The translations under genes and the position numbers were made by a program. The notes beneath the pieces were generated by a model. That model had not been told where the DNA came from. It searched no databases and was given only the letters and a program-made list of their open reading frames with translations. Source: Deltaproteobacteria bacterium (GTDB lineage Bacteria > UBA10199 > DSSB01). From it: DNA of 10,157 nucleotides. Within the stretch, counting starts at the first letter, position 1. Every line of letters begins with the position of its first letter. The stretch spans positions 1-10,157 of the forward strand of contig JAIOPF010000285.1 of assembly GCA_021414045.1 (NCBI GenBank). Reading direction: 5' to 3'. This document shows positions 1 to 6,463 of this stretch, piece after piece.

Positions 1-1
1 G

Positions 2-787
2 ATGCGGGTCGTCCTCAAATCGGGCGAGATCTTCTATCAAACCAAAAGCCTGAAAAAGTTTCCCTCGGGCGAGATCGCGGGTTTGAGCCGACGCTTGAAG
101 GAAGAGGACTCGCTACTCGAGAACTTCCATTTCGGCAACAAGGATTACCTCGTCAGCAGCATGCCGCTGCAGTCGAAATCCGGCAATTTTCTCGGCGTCT
201 TGCAGATTTTCGATTATCGCTCCGAACTCGCCGGAGAGCTGAGGGGCTATCATCGCCGCGTGTTCAGCTCGCTCATGCTCTTCTATGCCTTGACCTTGGC
301 GACGATTTTTTTCGCGATCCAGAAGAACGTCAACCGCCCCATCGCGAGCCTGCTTCAGGAAGTGCGGGGCGCCTCCTCCTCCGATGCCGAATCGAAACGG
401 CGCAAAGGCCACGAGCTTTCTTGGCTGCAGCAGGAATTTCGCGAGCGAAACACCCATCTGCATGAATTGAAGCACGTCATTTCCCAGAATAGCCGGGAAC
501 GCGAAGTCTTGCTCGACCAGCTGAAGCGCTCCGAGAAATTGGCCGCCATCGGCAAGTTCGCGGCCGGCTTGGCCCATGAGATGGGAAGCCCACTGTCGGT
601 GATCGAGGGACGTTCCGAACAGGCGCTGCGCAAGATCCAGGATCCGGACTTGCTCAAGAAGAACCTCGAGCTGATTTCGGGAGCTCTTCGAAGGGCGCTT
701 TCCGGAAATCCAGGTCGAGATGATCGGGGATCCCGAATTGCCGCGCATCGAATTGGATCCCGATCAGTTGCTGCAGGTCTTGAGTAA
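2..787 (+). pseudogene. Sensor histidine kinase, N-terminal fragment (sensor tail, TM helix, H-box); frame broken downstream
   Basis: Membrane sensor kinase that would phosphorylate the response regulator encoded directly downstream. The first ATG lies at the window edge. The protein opens in mid sensor domain, so the true start and probably a first membrane helix are upstream. Counting from that ATG, residues 1-85 look like the end of an extracytoplasmic sensor domain, 87-106 form one hydrophobic membrane helix, about 110-180 form a charged helical linker, and the H-box GLAHEMGSPLSVIEG follows with the phospho-acceptor H192. The kinase sequence stays convincing up to about residue 227 (LELISG). 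After that the frame reads Arg/Gly-rich nonsense to its stop. The rest of the kinase is in another frame from about 675. The His to N-box distance is 223 nt (about 74 codons), where about 105 codons is usual, so roughly 30-35 codons are missing as well as the frame shifting. This is either a true pseudogene or an assembly/collapse error. Confidence 0.8.
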
Positions 788-1160
788 TTTGCTGCGCAAC
801 GCTTTCCAGGCGATGCCGGACGGCGGGCGCTTGACCCTCGAGTTGGCCCAGGTCAACGATCAGGGTCGTGTCCTTCCTTGGCTCAGCGTCGGCGTTTCGG
901 ATACCGGTGCGGGTATGGACGAGGAGACGCAATCCCGACTTTTCGAGCCGTTTTTCTCGAAACGCGAGGATGGAAGCGGAACCGGACTCGGTCTCTCCAT
1001 CGTCTACGGCATCGTCCAGGAGCACGGCGGGAAAATATTCGTGACGAGCCGCGCTGGAGAGGGGACTCGCTTCGACATTTACCTGCCGATGGAACCGGAA
1101 ATGCGGACGCACTTCGAACCCAAAACCATCACGTACTACTCGGAGAAAGAACATGCCTAA
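720..1160 (+). pseudogene. Sensor histidine kinase, C-terminal fragment (HATPase_c ATP-binding domain)
   Basis: ATP-binding half of the same kinase, in a different reading frame from the fragment before it. This frame is open from 675, after a TGA at 672-674, and already reads kinase-like there (RELFEGRFPEIQVEM). The ATG at 720 is therefore just the first in-frame Met and not a convincing start; no Shine-Dalgarno sequence precedes it. Counting from that Met, the N-box is NLLRNAFQAMPDGG (N27), the G1 box is DTGAG (61-65), the F box is FEPFF (75-79) and the G2 box is GSGTGLGLS. The catalytic domain itself therefore looks complete. The second helix of the HisKA dimerisation domain, which should link H-box and N-box, is absent from both fragments. 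The stop codon overlaps the start of the response regulator by 8 nt, typical of translational coupling in kinase-regulator operons. If translated alone it would be an ATPase domain without a phospho-acceptor. Confidence 0.8.
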
Positions 1161-2544
1161 AGCCGGAGCGAAAATTCTCGTCATCGACGACCACCCCGAA
1201 GTCTTGAGCCTGCTCAGGGACTTGCTGGCGGAAGAGGGGCAGTACGCGGTCTTAGGGGCCTCGACTCAGGCGGAAGCCCTGGAGTTGCTCCAACGCCACG
1301 CCTTCCAATTGGTCATCAGCGACCTCCGCTTGAAGAATGAAAGCGGATTCGACCTGCTGACGCGCATCCGCCAAGACGCGCCGCGGGTGCCGGTCATCAT
1401 CATGACGGCGTATGGTAGCGTCGATACGGCGATCGAGGCCATACGACTGGGAGCCTTCGATTACATCGAAAAGCCCTTCCATTCTGAAAAAGTCTTGCTG
1501 ACGGTGGCTAGAGCGGTGGAAACCTGGAGCCTGCGCGCGGAGGTCCAGCACCTCAGGACCAATCTCGCGAAGGAGTCCTCCTATCACCGCATCATCGCCC
1601 AAAGCGCGCAGATGCGGGGGATTTTTTCGCTGATCGAGCGTCTCAAGACCAGCGACGTGAACGTCCTCGTCACCGGGCCCAGCGGCACCGGGAAGGAACT
1701 CATCGCCCGGGCCATCCACGAAAGTTCGACGCGGGCGGCGCGCCCCTTCATCACGCTCAACTGTTCGGCCATTCCCGAGACTCTGCTCGAGGGCGAGCTC
1801 TTCGGTTACAAGAAGGGCGCTTTCACCGACGCCAAGGCGGACAAGAAGGGGCTTTTGGCCGAGGCGGAAGGCGGAACCTTCTTCATGGACGAAATCGCCG
1901 ATCTTCCTCTGTCGCTGCAACCGAAGCTGTTGCGAGCCATCCAGCAGCGCGAGATTAGGGCGCTGGGGTCGAACATTAGCCAGACGATCAACGCGCGTCT
2001 CATCGCCGCGACCAACCAGGATCTCAAGAAAATGGTATCGGAAAAGCGTTTCCGCGAGGATTTGTTCTACCGCCTCAACGTGGTGAATCTCGAGCTTCCG
2101 GCGCTGCAGGAGCGGCGCGAGGATATCCCTCTCCTGGTTCGTCATTTTCTGGATAAGATCAGCGCGCGATTCCAAAAACCCTTCAAGGGACTCAGCGACG
2201 AGGCCATGCATCTTTTGCTTAGCCACTCCTGGCCTGGGAACGTCCGGGAGCTCGAAAACACGATGGAGCGCGCGGTGGCCTTGGCCGAGGGCGAGTGGGT
2301 GACGCCGGCGGATCTCAACCTTCCGGAACCTTTCTCCGGGGCGAAACCCTTTTCGGGGAATCGTTTCGATTTCCTGCGGGAGAATTCCCAGCCCATGACT
2401 CTCGAGGAAATGGAGCGGGCCTATATCTTGTGGGTATTGCAGGAAGTCCAGAACAACCGCAGCTTGGCGGCGCGCCTATTGGGCGTCGATCGCAAGACTC
2501 TCTACAATAAATTGGCCGAGTACAAGCTTTCGGAAAGCGCCTAG
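1153..2544 (+). CDS. NtrC-family sigma-54-dependent response regulator
   Basis: Cytoplasmic transcription activator that, once phosphorylated, uses ATP hydrolysis to open promoters held by sigma-54 RNA polymerase. The 463 aa form the full three-domain architecture. The receiver domain (about 7-120) has the acidic pair D12/D13, phospho-acceptor D57, T85 and K107. The AAA+ domain (about 145-380) has Walker A GPSGTGKE (175-182), Walker B FMDE ending D246/E247, the arginine region RFREDLFYRL (299-308) and WPGNVREL (360-367). A Fis-type helix-turn-helix spans about 415-459. The sigma-54 contact loop reads GAFTDA (222-227) instead of the canonical GAFTGA; the essential Phe and Thr are kept. The start is preceded by GGAG at suitable spacing and overlaps the kinase stop by 8 nt. 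All key residues are intact although the partner kinase gene is broken, so it may be driven by another kinase or another signal. It resembles the AtoC/ZraR/NtrC type, but the target genes cannot be read from the protein. Confidence 0.96.
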   Translation: MPKAGAKILVIDDHPEVLSLLRDLLAEEGQYAVLGASTQAEALELLQRHAFQLVISDLRLKNESGFDLLTRIRQDAPRVPVIIMTAYGSVDTAIEAIRLGAFDYIEKPFHSEKVLLTVARAVETWSLRAEVQHLRTNLAKESSYHRIIAQSAQMRGIFSLIERLKTSDVNVLVTGPSGTGKELIARAIHESSTRAARPFITLNCSAIPETLLEGELFGYKKGAFTDAKADKKGLLAEAEGGTFFMDEIADLPLSLQPKLLRAIQQREIRALGSNISQTINARLIAATNQDLKKMVSEKRFREDLFYRLNVVNLELPALQERREDIPLLVRHFLDKISARFQKPFKGLSDEAMHLLLSHSWPGNVRELENTMERAVALAEGEWVTPADLNLPEPFSGAKPFSGNRFDFLRENSQPMTLEEMERAYILWVLQEVQNNRSLAARLLGVDRKTLYNKLAEYKLSESA

Positions 2545-3377
2545 GGCTTCTTGGCCCCCGGTCGCCCCGGAAAGAGCGTGATCACCCGATTTTTCGCGTC
2601 GGTGATGAGCGTGTAAATCGAAGTCGCCTCCATGCGATTCCGGTCGACGCCGACGATCCTTCCCGCATTGACGATGCGTTCGTAATTTCCGCCTTTCTGC
2701 AGGACGGCGGGAATCCGCCGCGCGGCCTCGATGAGCGCCTCGGGATCCTCGCCGGGAAGGAAGAAGCTCTTGAGCAGGCGCTCGGCGTCCAATAAGTGGC
2801 GTTCGGCGATGTGGGATAGGCCTTCCGCTCCCTTGATGAAATTAGCCGGAAACATCCAGGCCTTCGGATACCGGGAAATTTCCGTCAGCTTCGCCAGGCC
2901 GGAAGCGGCGAGATCGTCATAGGGAATCATGGGTGTGGCGAATTGCAAGTTGGCGCTGAGTTCGTCGAAACTAGGGCCTCCGGATTCGACGATTTTTTCC
3001 TCGACCCACGCTGGAAGATCGAAAAGCAGTCCTCCGGCGACGTTAGCGGCGGTGTTGGCCGTGAGGGCCATCATGCCCGTGGATTGATTGATTTGGCGAA
3101 GCGCCCCTTCGACAAGGGGATGACTCGAATGCAGCTGCGTCCCTTCGGCCAGGTCCCATGGGCCCCCGGTCCTCCCGTTGAAACGGTTTCCTATTTCGAG
3201 GAGCCGAAGCTTGGCGGCGGAAAGCCAGGACTGGTTTTTGGGATCCTCCGGGTTTTTAGGGAGTGGGATCGTCGGATCGGGACTGGGAGTTGAGGGGATG
3301 GGAGAGGTTTTTAAATGAGCTTTGTTGGCGTTGTGGAGTTGCATGCGCTTGGACTTTGCAGTCCCAATGCCAAACAT
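2541..3377 (-). CDS. Uncharacterised protein with a BECR/RNase-toxin-like C-terminal region
   Basis: I do not recognise the whole protein. From the ATG at 3377 it is 278 aa. Residues about 20-50 are Pro/Ser/Thr-rich and look disordered, and there is no signal peptide. The middle (about 85-135) contains an Ala/Gly-rich, mildly hydrophobic stretch (LTANTAANVAGGLLF). The last 90 residues have the layout seen in many polymorphic-toxin C-termini of the barnase/EndoU/colicin E5-D/RelE (BECR) type: a helix with HIAERH (H189, R193, H194), then SFF, an Ile/Ala-rich helix, and a beta-rich end with GRIVGVD, TSIYTLIT and VITLFPGRP. That assignment is pattern recognition from family knowledge, not proven. 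No obvious immunity gene is adjacent. The start is uncertain: GAG stands 5 nt before this ATG, while a GTG at 3416 (291 aa) and an ATG at 3344 are alternatives. Its stop shares CTAG with the convergent regulator gene. Confidence 0.7.
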   Translation of the reverse strand: MFGIGTAKSKRMQLHNANKAHLKTSPIPSTPSPDPTIPLPKNPEDPKNQSWLSAAKLRLLEIGNRFNGRTGGPWDLAEGTQLHSSHPLVEGALRQINQSTGMMALTANTAANVAGGLLFDLPAWVEEKIVESGGPSFDELSANLQFATPMIPYDDLAASGLAKLTEISRYPKAWMFPANFIKGAEGLSHIAERHLLDAERLLKSFFLPGEDPEALIEAARRIPAVLQKGGNYERIVNAGRIVGVDRNRMEATSIYTLITDAKNRVITLFPGRPGAKKP

Positions 3378-3555
3378 GGTTTCTCGAAAACGATTCCGAT
3401 AAATTCCGGATTTCACGGATAAAATCGGATGTCTTGAATTTTCATCAGCGAAAAGCGAATTCGGTATCGACCGATTTTCGAACTGTTTTTGGAAAGATCG
3501 AATTTATTTTTATCTTATCCGCGAGGCCTTGGGTGGTACCCCCGGTTTTTTTTAT
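3378..3555. other. AT-rich spacer between the lipoprotein and toxin-like genes
   Basis: Non-coding 178-nt gap between two minus-strand genes, visibly richer in A/T than its surroundings. On the minus strand it holds an AT-rich stretch around 3500-3520 that could house a -10 element, and a short dyad TCGGTCGATACCGA near 3459-3472. Next to the lipoprotein stop there is GGGTGGTACCC beside a run of eight T on the plus strand. That orientation would terminate plus-strand transcripts, and no plus-strand gene ends there. The gap suggests that the two minus-strand genes may have separate promoters, but no site is strong enough to call. Confidence 0.4.
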
Positions 3556-5010
3556 TTATAACGCGTCTTTACGCGGGTCCGGCGGCGGCGCGGGTGGAAT
3601 GGACAGCAAGCCGCTGGGCTTGCTTTCGGGAGTCTTGGGAGCCATCGGTCCGGGCGTCGCGCTAGGCCGGCTCTCGGCGAGACTGGGTTGGCTTTCGCTG
3701 GGCCGGGATTCCGTCGGGAAGGATTCCGCCGGGGCGGAGGGGGTTTGATTCAAGAAGCCACCCTTGCCGCCGGGCGCCCGCATTTCGCCCACCGCCGCCT
3801 GTTCCAGGAAGGCGCCCAATCGCAGCGGGTGCAGCAGGCGTTCTTGGGCAAGGAAGAACTGGTAATTTTCCAAGGCGGATTTCCTGCGCGTCAGTTTTTG
3901 GTCGGCTTCCAGATTGTGCAGATGAATGAAGATCAGGTCGGCGCCGCCTGGAACCGTCGAGAGATTTTCCAGAAAATTAATTCCGTCGCCCATGCCGCCG
4001 CCTCCGCTGGGAGCGAAGTCATCTCCGAGGATCAGGACCGTTCGAAGGTCTTCGAGTCCGATCTGGTCTTCGGCTTTGGAGGTCTGGCGGTTCTTCGATT
4101 CGACGTAGCGACGCGCGAGGCGCAGGGCCTGGAGGAGGCGTTTTTCGGAGGGGTTGCCCGGCGCCGCATCCCCGCCCACGATTCGTTCCGAAGGAAGGCT
4201 GATGCCGAGGGTTTGAAGCGAGGCCTGAGTCGCGCCCACGTCTTGATCGGAAAGCAAACCGACCAAGAATCCCTCGCGTTGGAGGTATTGGAGGAGGTCG
4301 ACTATTTCCGGAAAGGATTGGAGACCTCCGGTCTTTTCAGCACTGGGCGCCGGTGTGGGGGCTGGGGGAGTTTTGGATTTCGCGGATTTTTTCTCGGGCG
4401 TTTTTTTATCCGGAGCAGGCGGTGGTGTCGAAGCCGATTCATGAAAGCCGAGGCTGCCCTCGCCGGAGATCAGGGCGACCAAGCGATCGGCTTTGTAGGC
4501 CTTCAGTCGGCCGAGTCGGCGACAGAGCTTGAGATAATTCTCTTCGGTCCAATTTTTTTGAGGCAGGGCTTCCGCGCAATTGAAGGCGTAGGGTTCGACG
4601 AGGCAAATTCCATCCGAGGAATTCTTGACGCAGTGCGAGGCAAGCGCTTTGGGCGCTCCCCCGAAATAGACGCCGACCCATTTCATGGGACTCCCCGATT
4701 GGAGCTGGGATTCGATTAAAACCATCACCTGATCGAGGTAGGCCGCATCCTGAATCCCGAAGTATTTCCGAAGGTCCTCGGTTTCGAGGGTCTGGGGATC
4801 TTGGAAAGCCGCGGCAATGGTTTCCACCGGTTGGCCGTTGAGGCTCATCCCCTGAAAACGGGGCAAGGCCAAGGATCTTCCGGCTTGCGGCTGCGGCGTG
4901 GCCACGGGTGGAGGAGGTGGAGGCGCTTTTTTTTCGCAAGCTCCGAGAAAAGCGCTGGAAAGAATCGAGAGAGCGGTTAAAATCTTCTGGGTACGCCGGA
5001 GGGATCTCAT
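3556..5010 (-). CDS. Lipoprotein with degenerate HAD-like fold and proline-rich linkers
   Basis: Predicted envelope lipoprotein of 484 aa. It has a basic N-terminus, a hydrophobic core and a lipobox LGAC, with C25 as lipidation site. A Pro run (30-35) follows. Residues about 60-190 form an alpha/beta region with four further Cys (127, 136, 145, 163) that could pair in the periplasm. A Pro/Lys/Ala-rich linker (about 194-228) leads to a segment like the HAD phosphatase core: GLLSDQD (251-257), NPSEKR with K290, and VLILGDD with D330/D331, matching HAD motifs II, III and IV. Upstream, LVALISGEGSLGF (177-189) sits where motif I (DxDxT) would be, but both aspartates are missing, so phosphatase activity is doubtful. 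The tail (about 420-484) is Ser/Pro-rich and looks disordered. The ATG at 5010 is well supported by AAGGAG 5 nt upstream. The open frame runs on upstream to 5259, but that stretch lies antisense to the acyl-CoA-binding protein and lacks this signal. Confidence 0.82.
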   Translation of the reverse strand: MRSLRRTQKILTALSILSSAFLGACEKKAPPPPPPVATPQPQAGRSLALPRFQGMSLNGQPVETIAAAFQDPQTLETEDLRKYFGIQDAAYLDQVMVLIESQLQSGSPMKWVGVYFGGAPKALASHCVKNSSDGICLVEPYAFNCAEALPQKNWTEENYLKLCRRLGRLKAYKADRLVALISGEGSLGFHESASTPPPAPDKKTPEKKSAKSKTPPAPTPAPSAEKTGGLQSFPEIVDLLQYLQREGFLVGLLSDQDVGATQASLQTLGISLPSERIVGGDAAPGNPSEKRLLQALRLARRYVESKNRQTSKAEDQIGLEDLRTVLILGDDFAPSGGGGMGDGINFLENLSTVPGGADLIFIHLHNLEADQKLTRRKSALENYQFFLAQERLLHPLRLGAFLEQAAVGEMRAPGGKGGFLNQTPSAPAESFPTESRPSESQPSLAESRPSATPGPMAPKTPESKPSGLLSIPPAPPPDPRKDAL

Positions 5011-5058
5011 GGAATCTCCTTCCTTAGATAAGAAGTCTTTAATGGGGGTTTTGCCTGT

Positions 5059-5310
5059 ATGTCCACCAAAAAGGCCTTTGATCAGGCTCTGAAAGACGTC
5101 AAAAAACTCTCGGACTTGAGCAATGATCAGCTGCTTCAGCTCTACGCTCTCTATAAACAGGCGACGGAGGGCGATGTCCATGGACCCAAACCCGGCATGC
5201 TCGACCTGAAAGGCAAGGCGAAATACGCCGCCTGGACCAAAGAGAAGGGCAAGAGCCAAGACAAGGCCATGGAGGGCTACGTGAGCTTGGTGAAAAAGCT
5301 GTCGAACTGA
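5059..5310 (+). CDS. Acyl-CoA-binding protein (ACBP)
   Basis: Small cytosolic four-helix protein that binds long-chain acyl-CoA esters and serves as carrier or pool former for acyl transfer and beta-oxidation. At 83 aa it has the usual length of the family. The diagnostic helix-2 signature LLQLYALYKQATEGD is clear, followed by KPGMLDLKGKAKYAAW and a final helix ending in YVSLVKKL. The tyrosines and lysines of the YKQAT and KAKYAAW motifs are those that contact the CoA in characterised ACBPs. The start is the only sensible ATG; upstream is only a distant GGGGG, so translation initiation may be modest. It is divergent from the lipoprotein gene with just 48 nt between the starts, and 75 nt upstream of a PlsC-type acyltransferase that would use acyl-CoA or acyl-ACP. 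ACBP is near universal in eukaryotes but patchy in bacteria. Confidence 0.95.
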   Translation: MSTKKAFDQALKDVKKLSDLSNDQLLQLYALYKQATEGDVHGPKPGMLDLKGKAKYAAWTKEKGKSQDKAMEGYVSLVKKLSN

Positions 5311-5385
5311 AGGCCTCGCGCCGGGTCTTCGCTAGGGGTTACGGGTGGCGCTTCAATAAATTAAGAAAAAAACGCAGGGGATTCC

Positions 5386-6228
5386 ATGCTGGAACCTATC
5401 AAGCGCGTGTTGTCGTTTGAATACGACGATCGCCCCATGGACGATTCGGTCTACGAATTTCATCGGCGCTGGATCAAGTGGTTGCACGACTACTACTTGC
5501 GCGTCGAGCATATCGGCGCATTGAACGAATGCGTCAAGGCGGCGCGCAAAGAGCGCGTTATTCTCATCAGCAACCATTCCCTGACGATTGAGGCTACCTT
5601 GATCAATTATCTCCTTCTGCAGGAGGGGGCGGGGCACGTCGCGACCCTGGTGTTCCGCGAGGCCTTCAAGGTTCCGTTGGTTCGCGAGTTTTTTCGCAGT
5701 TGCCAATGCCTCCCGATCTCGGTGGACGCGGGAGCCAAGGCGCTGCGCGAAAAGCACATCCTGGTCTTTCCCGAGGGAATGGATTTCTTGAACGGGCTCA
5801 GCGATCCCGAGCTGATGTCGCCCTTTCATACCGGGTTTCTCCGCATGGCCGATCAGCACTTGAAAGAAACCAGGCGCAAGAGCATCACCGTGGTGCCGAT
5901 CGCCCACGTCGGCATCGAAAAAATGCTGAAATTTTGGGTAATTAAGAACGATAAGGTGATGAATACCTTAATCCGTCCTCTCGTCAAATATCCCTTTTGG
6001 GTGGTCCCTAAATTGCCCTTTTTCCTGCCGAGCAAGGTGGTTTTCAATTGGGGGAAGCCGATTCGTCTCACGCGGGACGGCTTGAGTTCGGTGTTCAAGA
6101 TGAAGAAGCACGCCGTCCGATTCCGTCAAAAGGTCCTGGATTTGCGTAAAGAGGCCCAAGATGAGAGGGAAAGGACGACTTGGAATTTAAGCCTTCCCTT
6201 CCACGCCTTCAAAAATTTCGAGCCTTAA
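5386..6228 (+). CDS. PlsC/LPLAT-family acyltransferase with HX4E variant active site
   Basis: Predicted membrane-associated glycerolipid-type acyltransferase (1-acyl-glycerol-3-phosphate acyltransferase superfamily), which moves an acyl chain from acyl-CoA or acyl-ACP to a lipid acceptor. In its 280 aa, motif I is SNHSLTIEA with H64 and E69 (HX4E where the family norm is HX4D). A motif II-like FREAFKVPLVREFF (90-103) follows, then motif III FPEGM (128-132) and motif IV VPIAHVG (170-176). No strong membrane helix is apparent, but hydrophobic aromatic stretches about 183-215 (FWVIKN, YPFWVVPKLPFFLP) could bind the bilayer. The start is supported by AGGGG 5 nt upstream. Seventy-five nt separate it from the acyl-CoA-binding protein gene on the same strand, so the pair may be co-transcribed and share acyl-CoA. 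The acceptor cannot be deduced. The AT-rich region after its stop holds no convincing terminator. Confidence 0.88.
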   Translation: MLEPIKRVLSFEYDDRPMDDSVYEFHRRWIKWLHDYYLRVEHIGALNECVKAARKERVILISNHSLTIEATLINYLLLQEGAGHVATLVFREAFKVPLVREFFRSCQCLPISVDAGAKALREKHILVFPEGMDFLNGLSDPELMSPFHTGFLRMADQHLKETRRKSITVVPIAHVGIEKMLKFWVIKNDKVMNTLIRPLVKYPFWVVPKLPFFLPSKVVFNWGKPIRLTRDGLSSVFKMKKHAVRFRQKVLDLRKEAQDERERTTWNLSLPFHAFKNFEP

Positions 6229-6273
6229 GAAGCCCCCCATCTCCATTTCGAGCAGATCGATGGCCAAAACAGG

Positions 6274-6352
6274 GCTTCAAAAAAAATTCTATAAAAATCC
6301 AAACAAAAATCAAATTTTCATTTTTTTTTGAAAATTTGCTTCAAATTCTATG
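6274..6352 (+). repeat. Imperfect direct repeat GCTTCAAA...ATTCTAT
   Basis: The blocks at 6274-6293 and 6338-6352 both read GCTTCAAA followed by ATTCTAT; the first copy has five extra A. They lie 64 nt apart on either side of the inverted repeat in the control region. This may be chance in AT-rich DNA or a degenerate pair of binding sites. Confidence 0.35.
6311..6338. promoter_or_regulatory. Perfect 10-bp inverted repeat, candidate upstream activator site
   Basis: CAAATTTTCA (6311-6320) and TGAAAATTTG (6329-6338) are exact reverse complements separated by eight T. Further half-site-like copies of the core follow: CAAATT at 6342-6347 and AATTTG at 6380-6385. The dyad lies about 131 to 104 nt upstream of the start point predicted from the sigma-54 promoter, within the usual range for activator (enhancer) sites. 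AATCAA at 6308-6313 also begins a near match (one mismatch) to the IHF consensus. The arms are pure AT plus end C/G, so a transcription terminator is less likely. The activator is unknown. Confidence 0.5.
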
Positions 6353-6414
6353 GGCCTGTTCTGGGGATGAATGCATAACAATTTGTATTTTAAAGCTTTT
6401 TTTATTTTAACCTC

Positions 6415-6431
6415 TTGGCACCTCTATTGCT
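6415..6431 (+). promoter_or_regulatory. Sigma-54 (-24/-12) promoter
   Basis: TTGGCACCTCTATTGCT matches the sigma-54 consensus TGGCAC-N5-TTGCW, with the invariant GG (6417-6418) and GC (6429-6430) exactly 12 nt apart. The predicted start of transcription is near 6442, leaving a leader of about 22 nt that contains AAGGAG (6452-6457). It points at the 82-aa gene and could also read into the 434-aa gene. Such promoters need an NtrC-type activator; one is encoded in this window at 1153-2544. An overlapping sigma-70 reading (TTGGCA with TTTATA at 18 nt) is possible but weaker. Confidence 0.85.
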
Positions 6432-6463
6432 TTTATATTTTATAAAGGGACAAGGAGATGCAA

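Noticed and set aside
1252..2226. Minus-strand open frame of 324 codons opposite the response regulator
   Set aside because: It lies wholly within a gene with every NtrC-family motif in place. It is a GC-driven antisense shadow.
3688..4719. Long plus-strand open frame of 343 codons opposite the lipoprotein gene
   Set aside because: Its protein is Gly/Phe/Arg-rich without any family motif. It mirrors the codon bias of the minus-strand gene and has no ribosome binding site.
5011..5259. Upstream extension of the lipoprotein frame to a start at 5259
   Set aside because: It would run antisense through the whole acyl-CoA-binding protein gene and bury the signal peptide, while the ATG at 5010 has AAGGAG at ideal spacing and a proper lipobox.
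5318..5351. GCGCC/GGCGC inverted repeat between ACBP and the acyltransferase
   Set aside because: It has five pairs with a 24-nt loop and no T-run, as expected by chance in GC-rich DNA.
6229..6278. GAAGCCC/GGGCTTC inverted repeat after the acyltransferase stop, followed by a run of A
   Set aside because: The loop is 36 nt and the run downstream is A, not T, so it is not a rho-independent terminator for the plus-strand gene.
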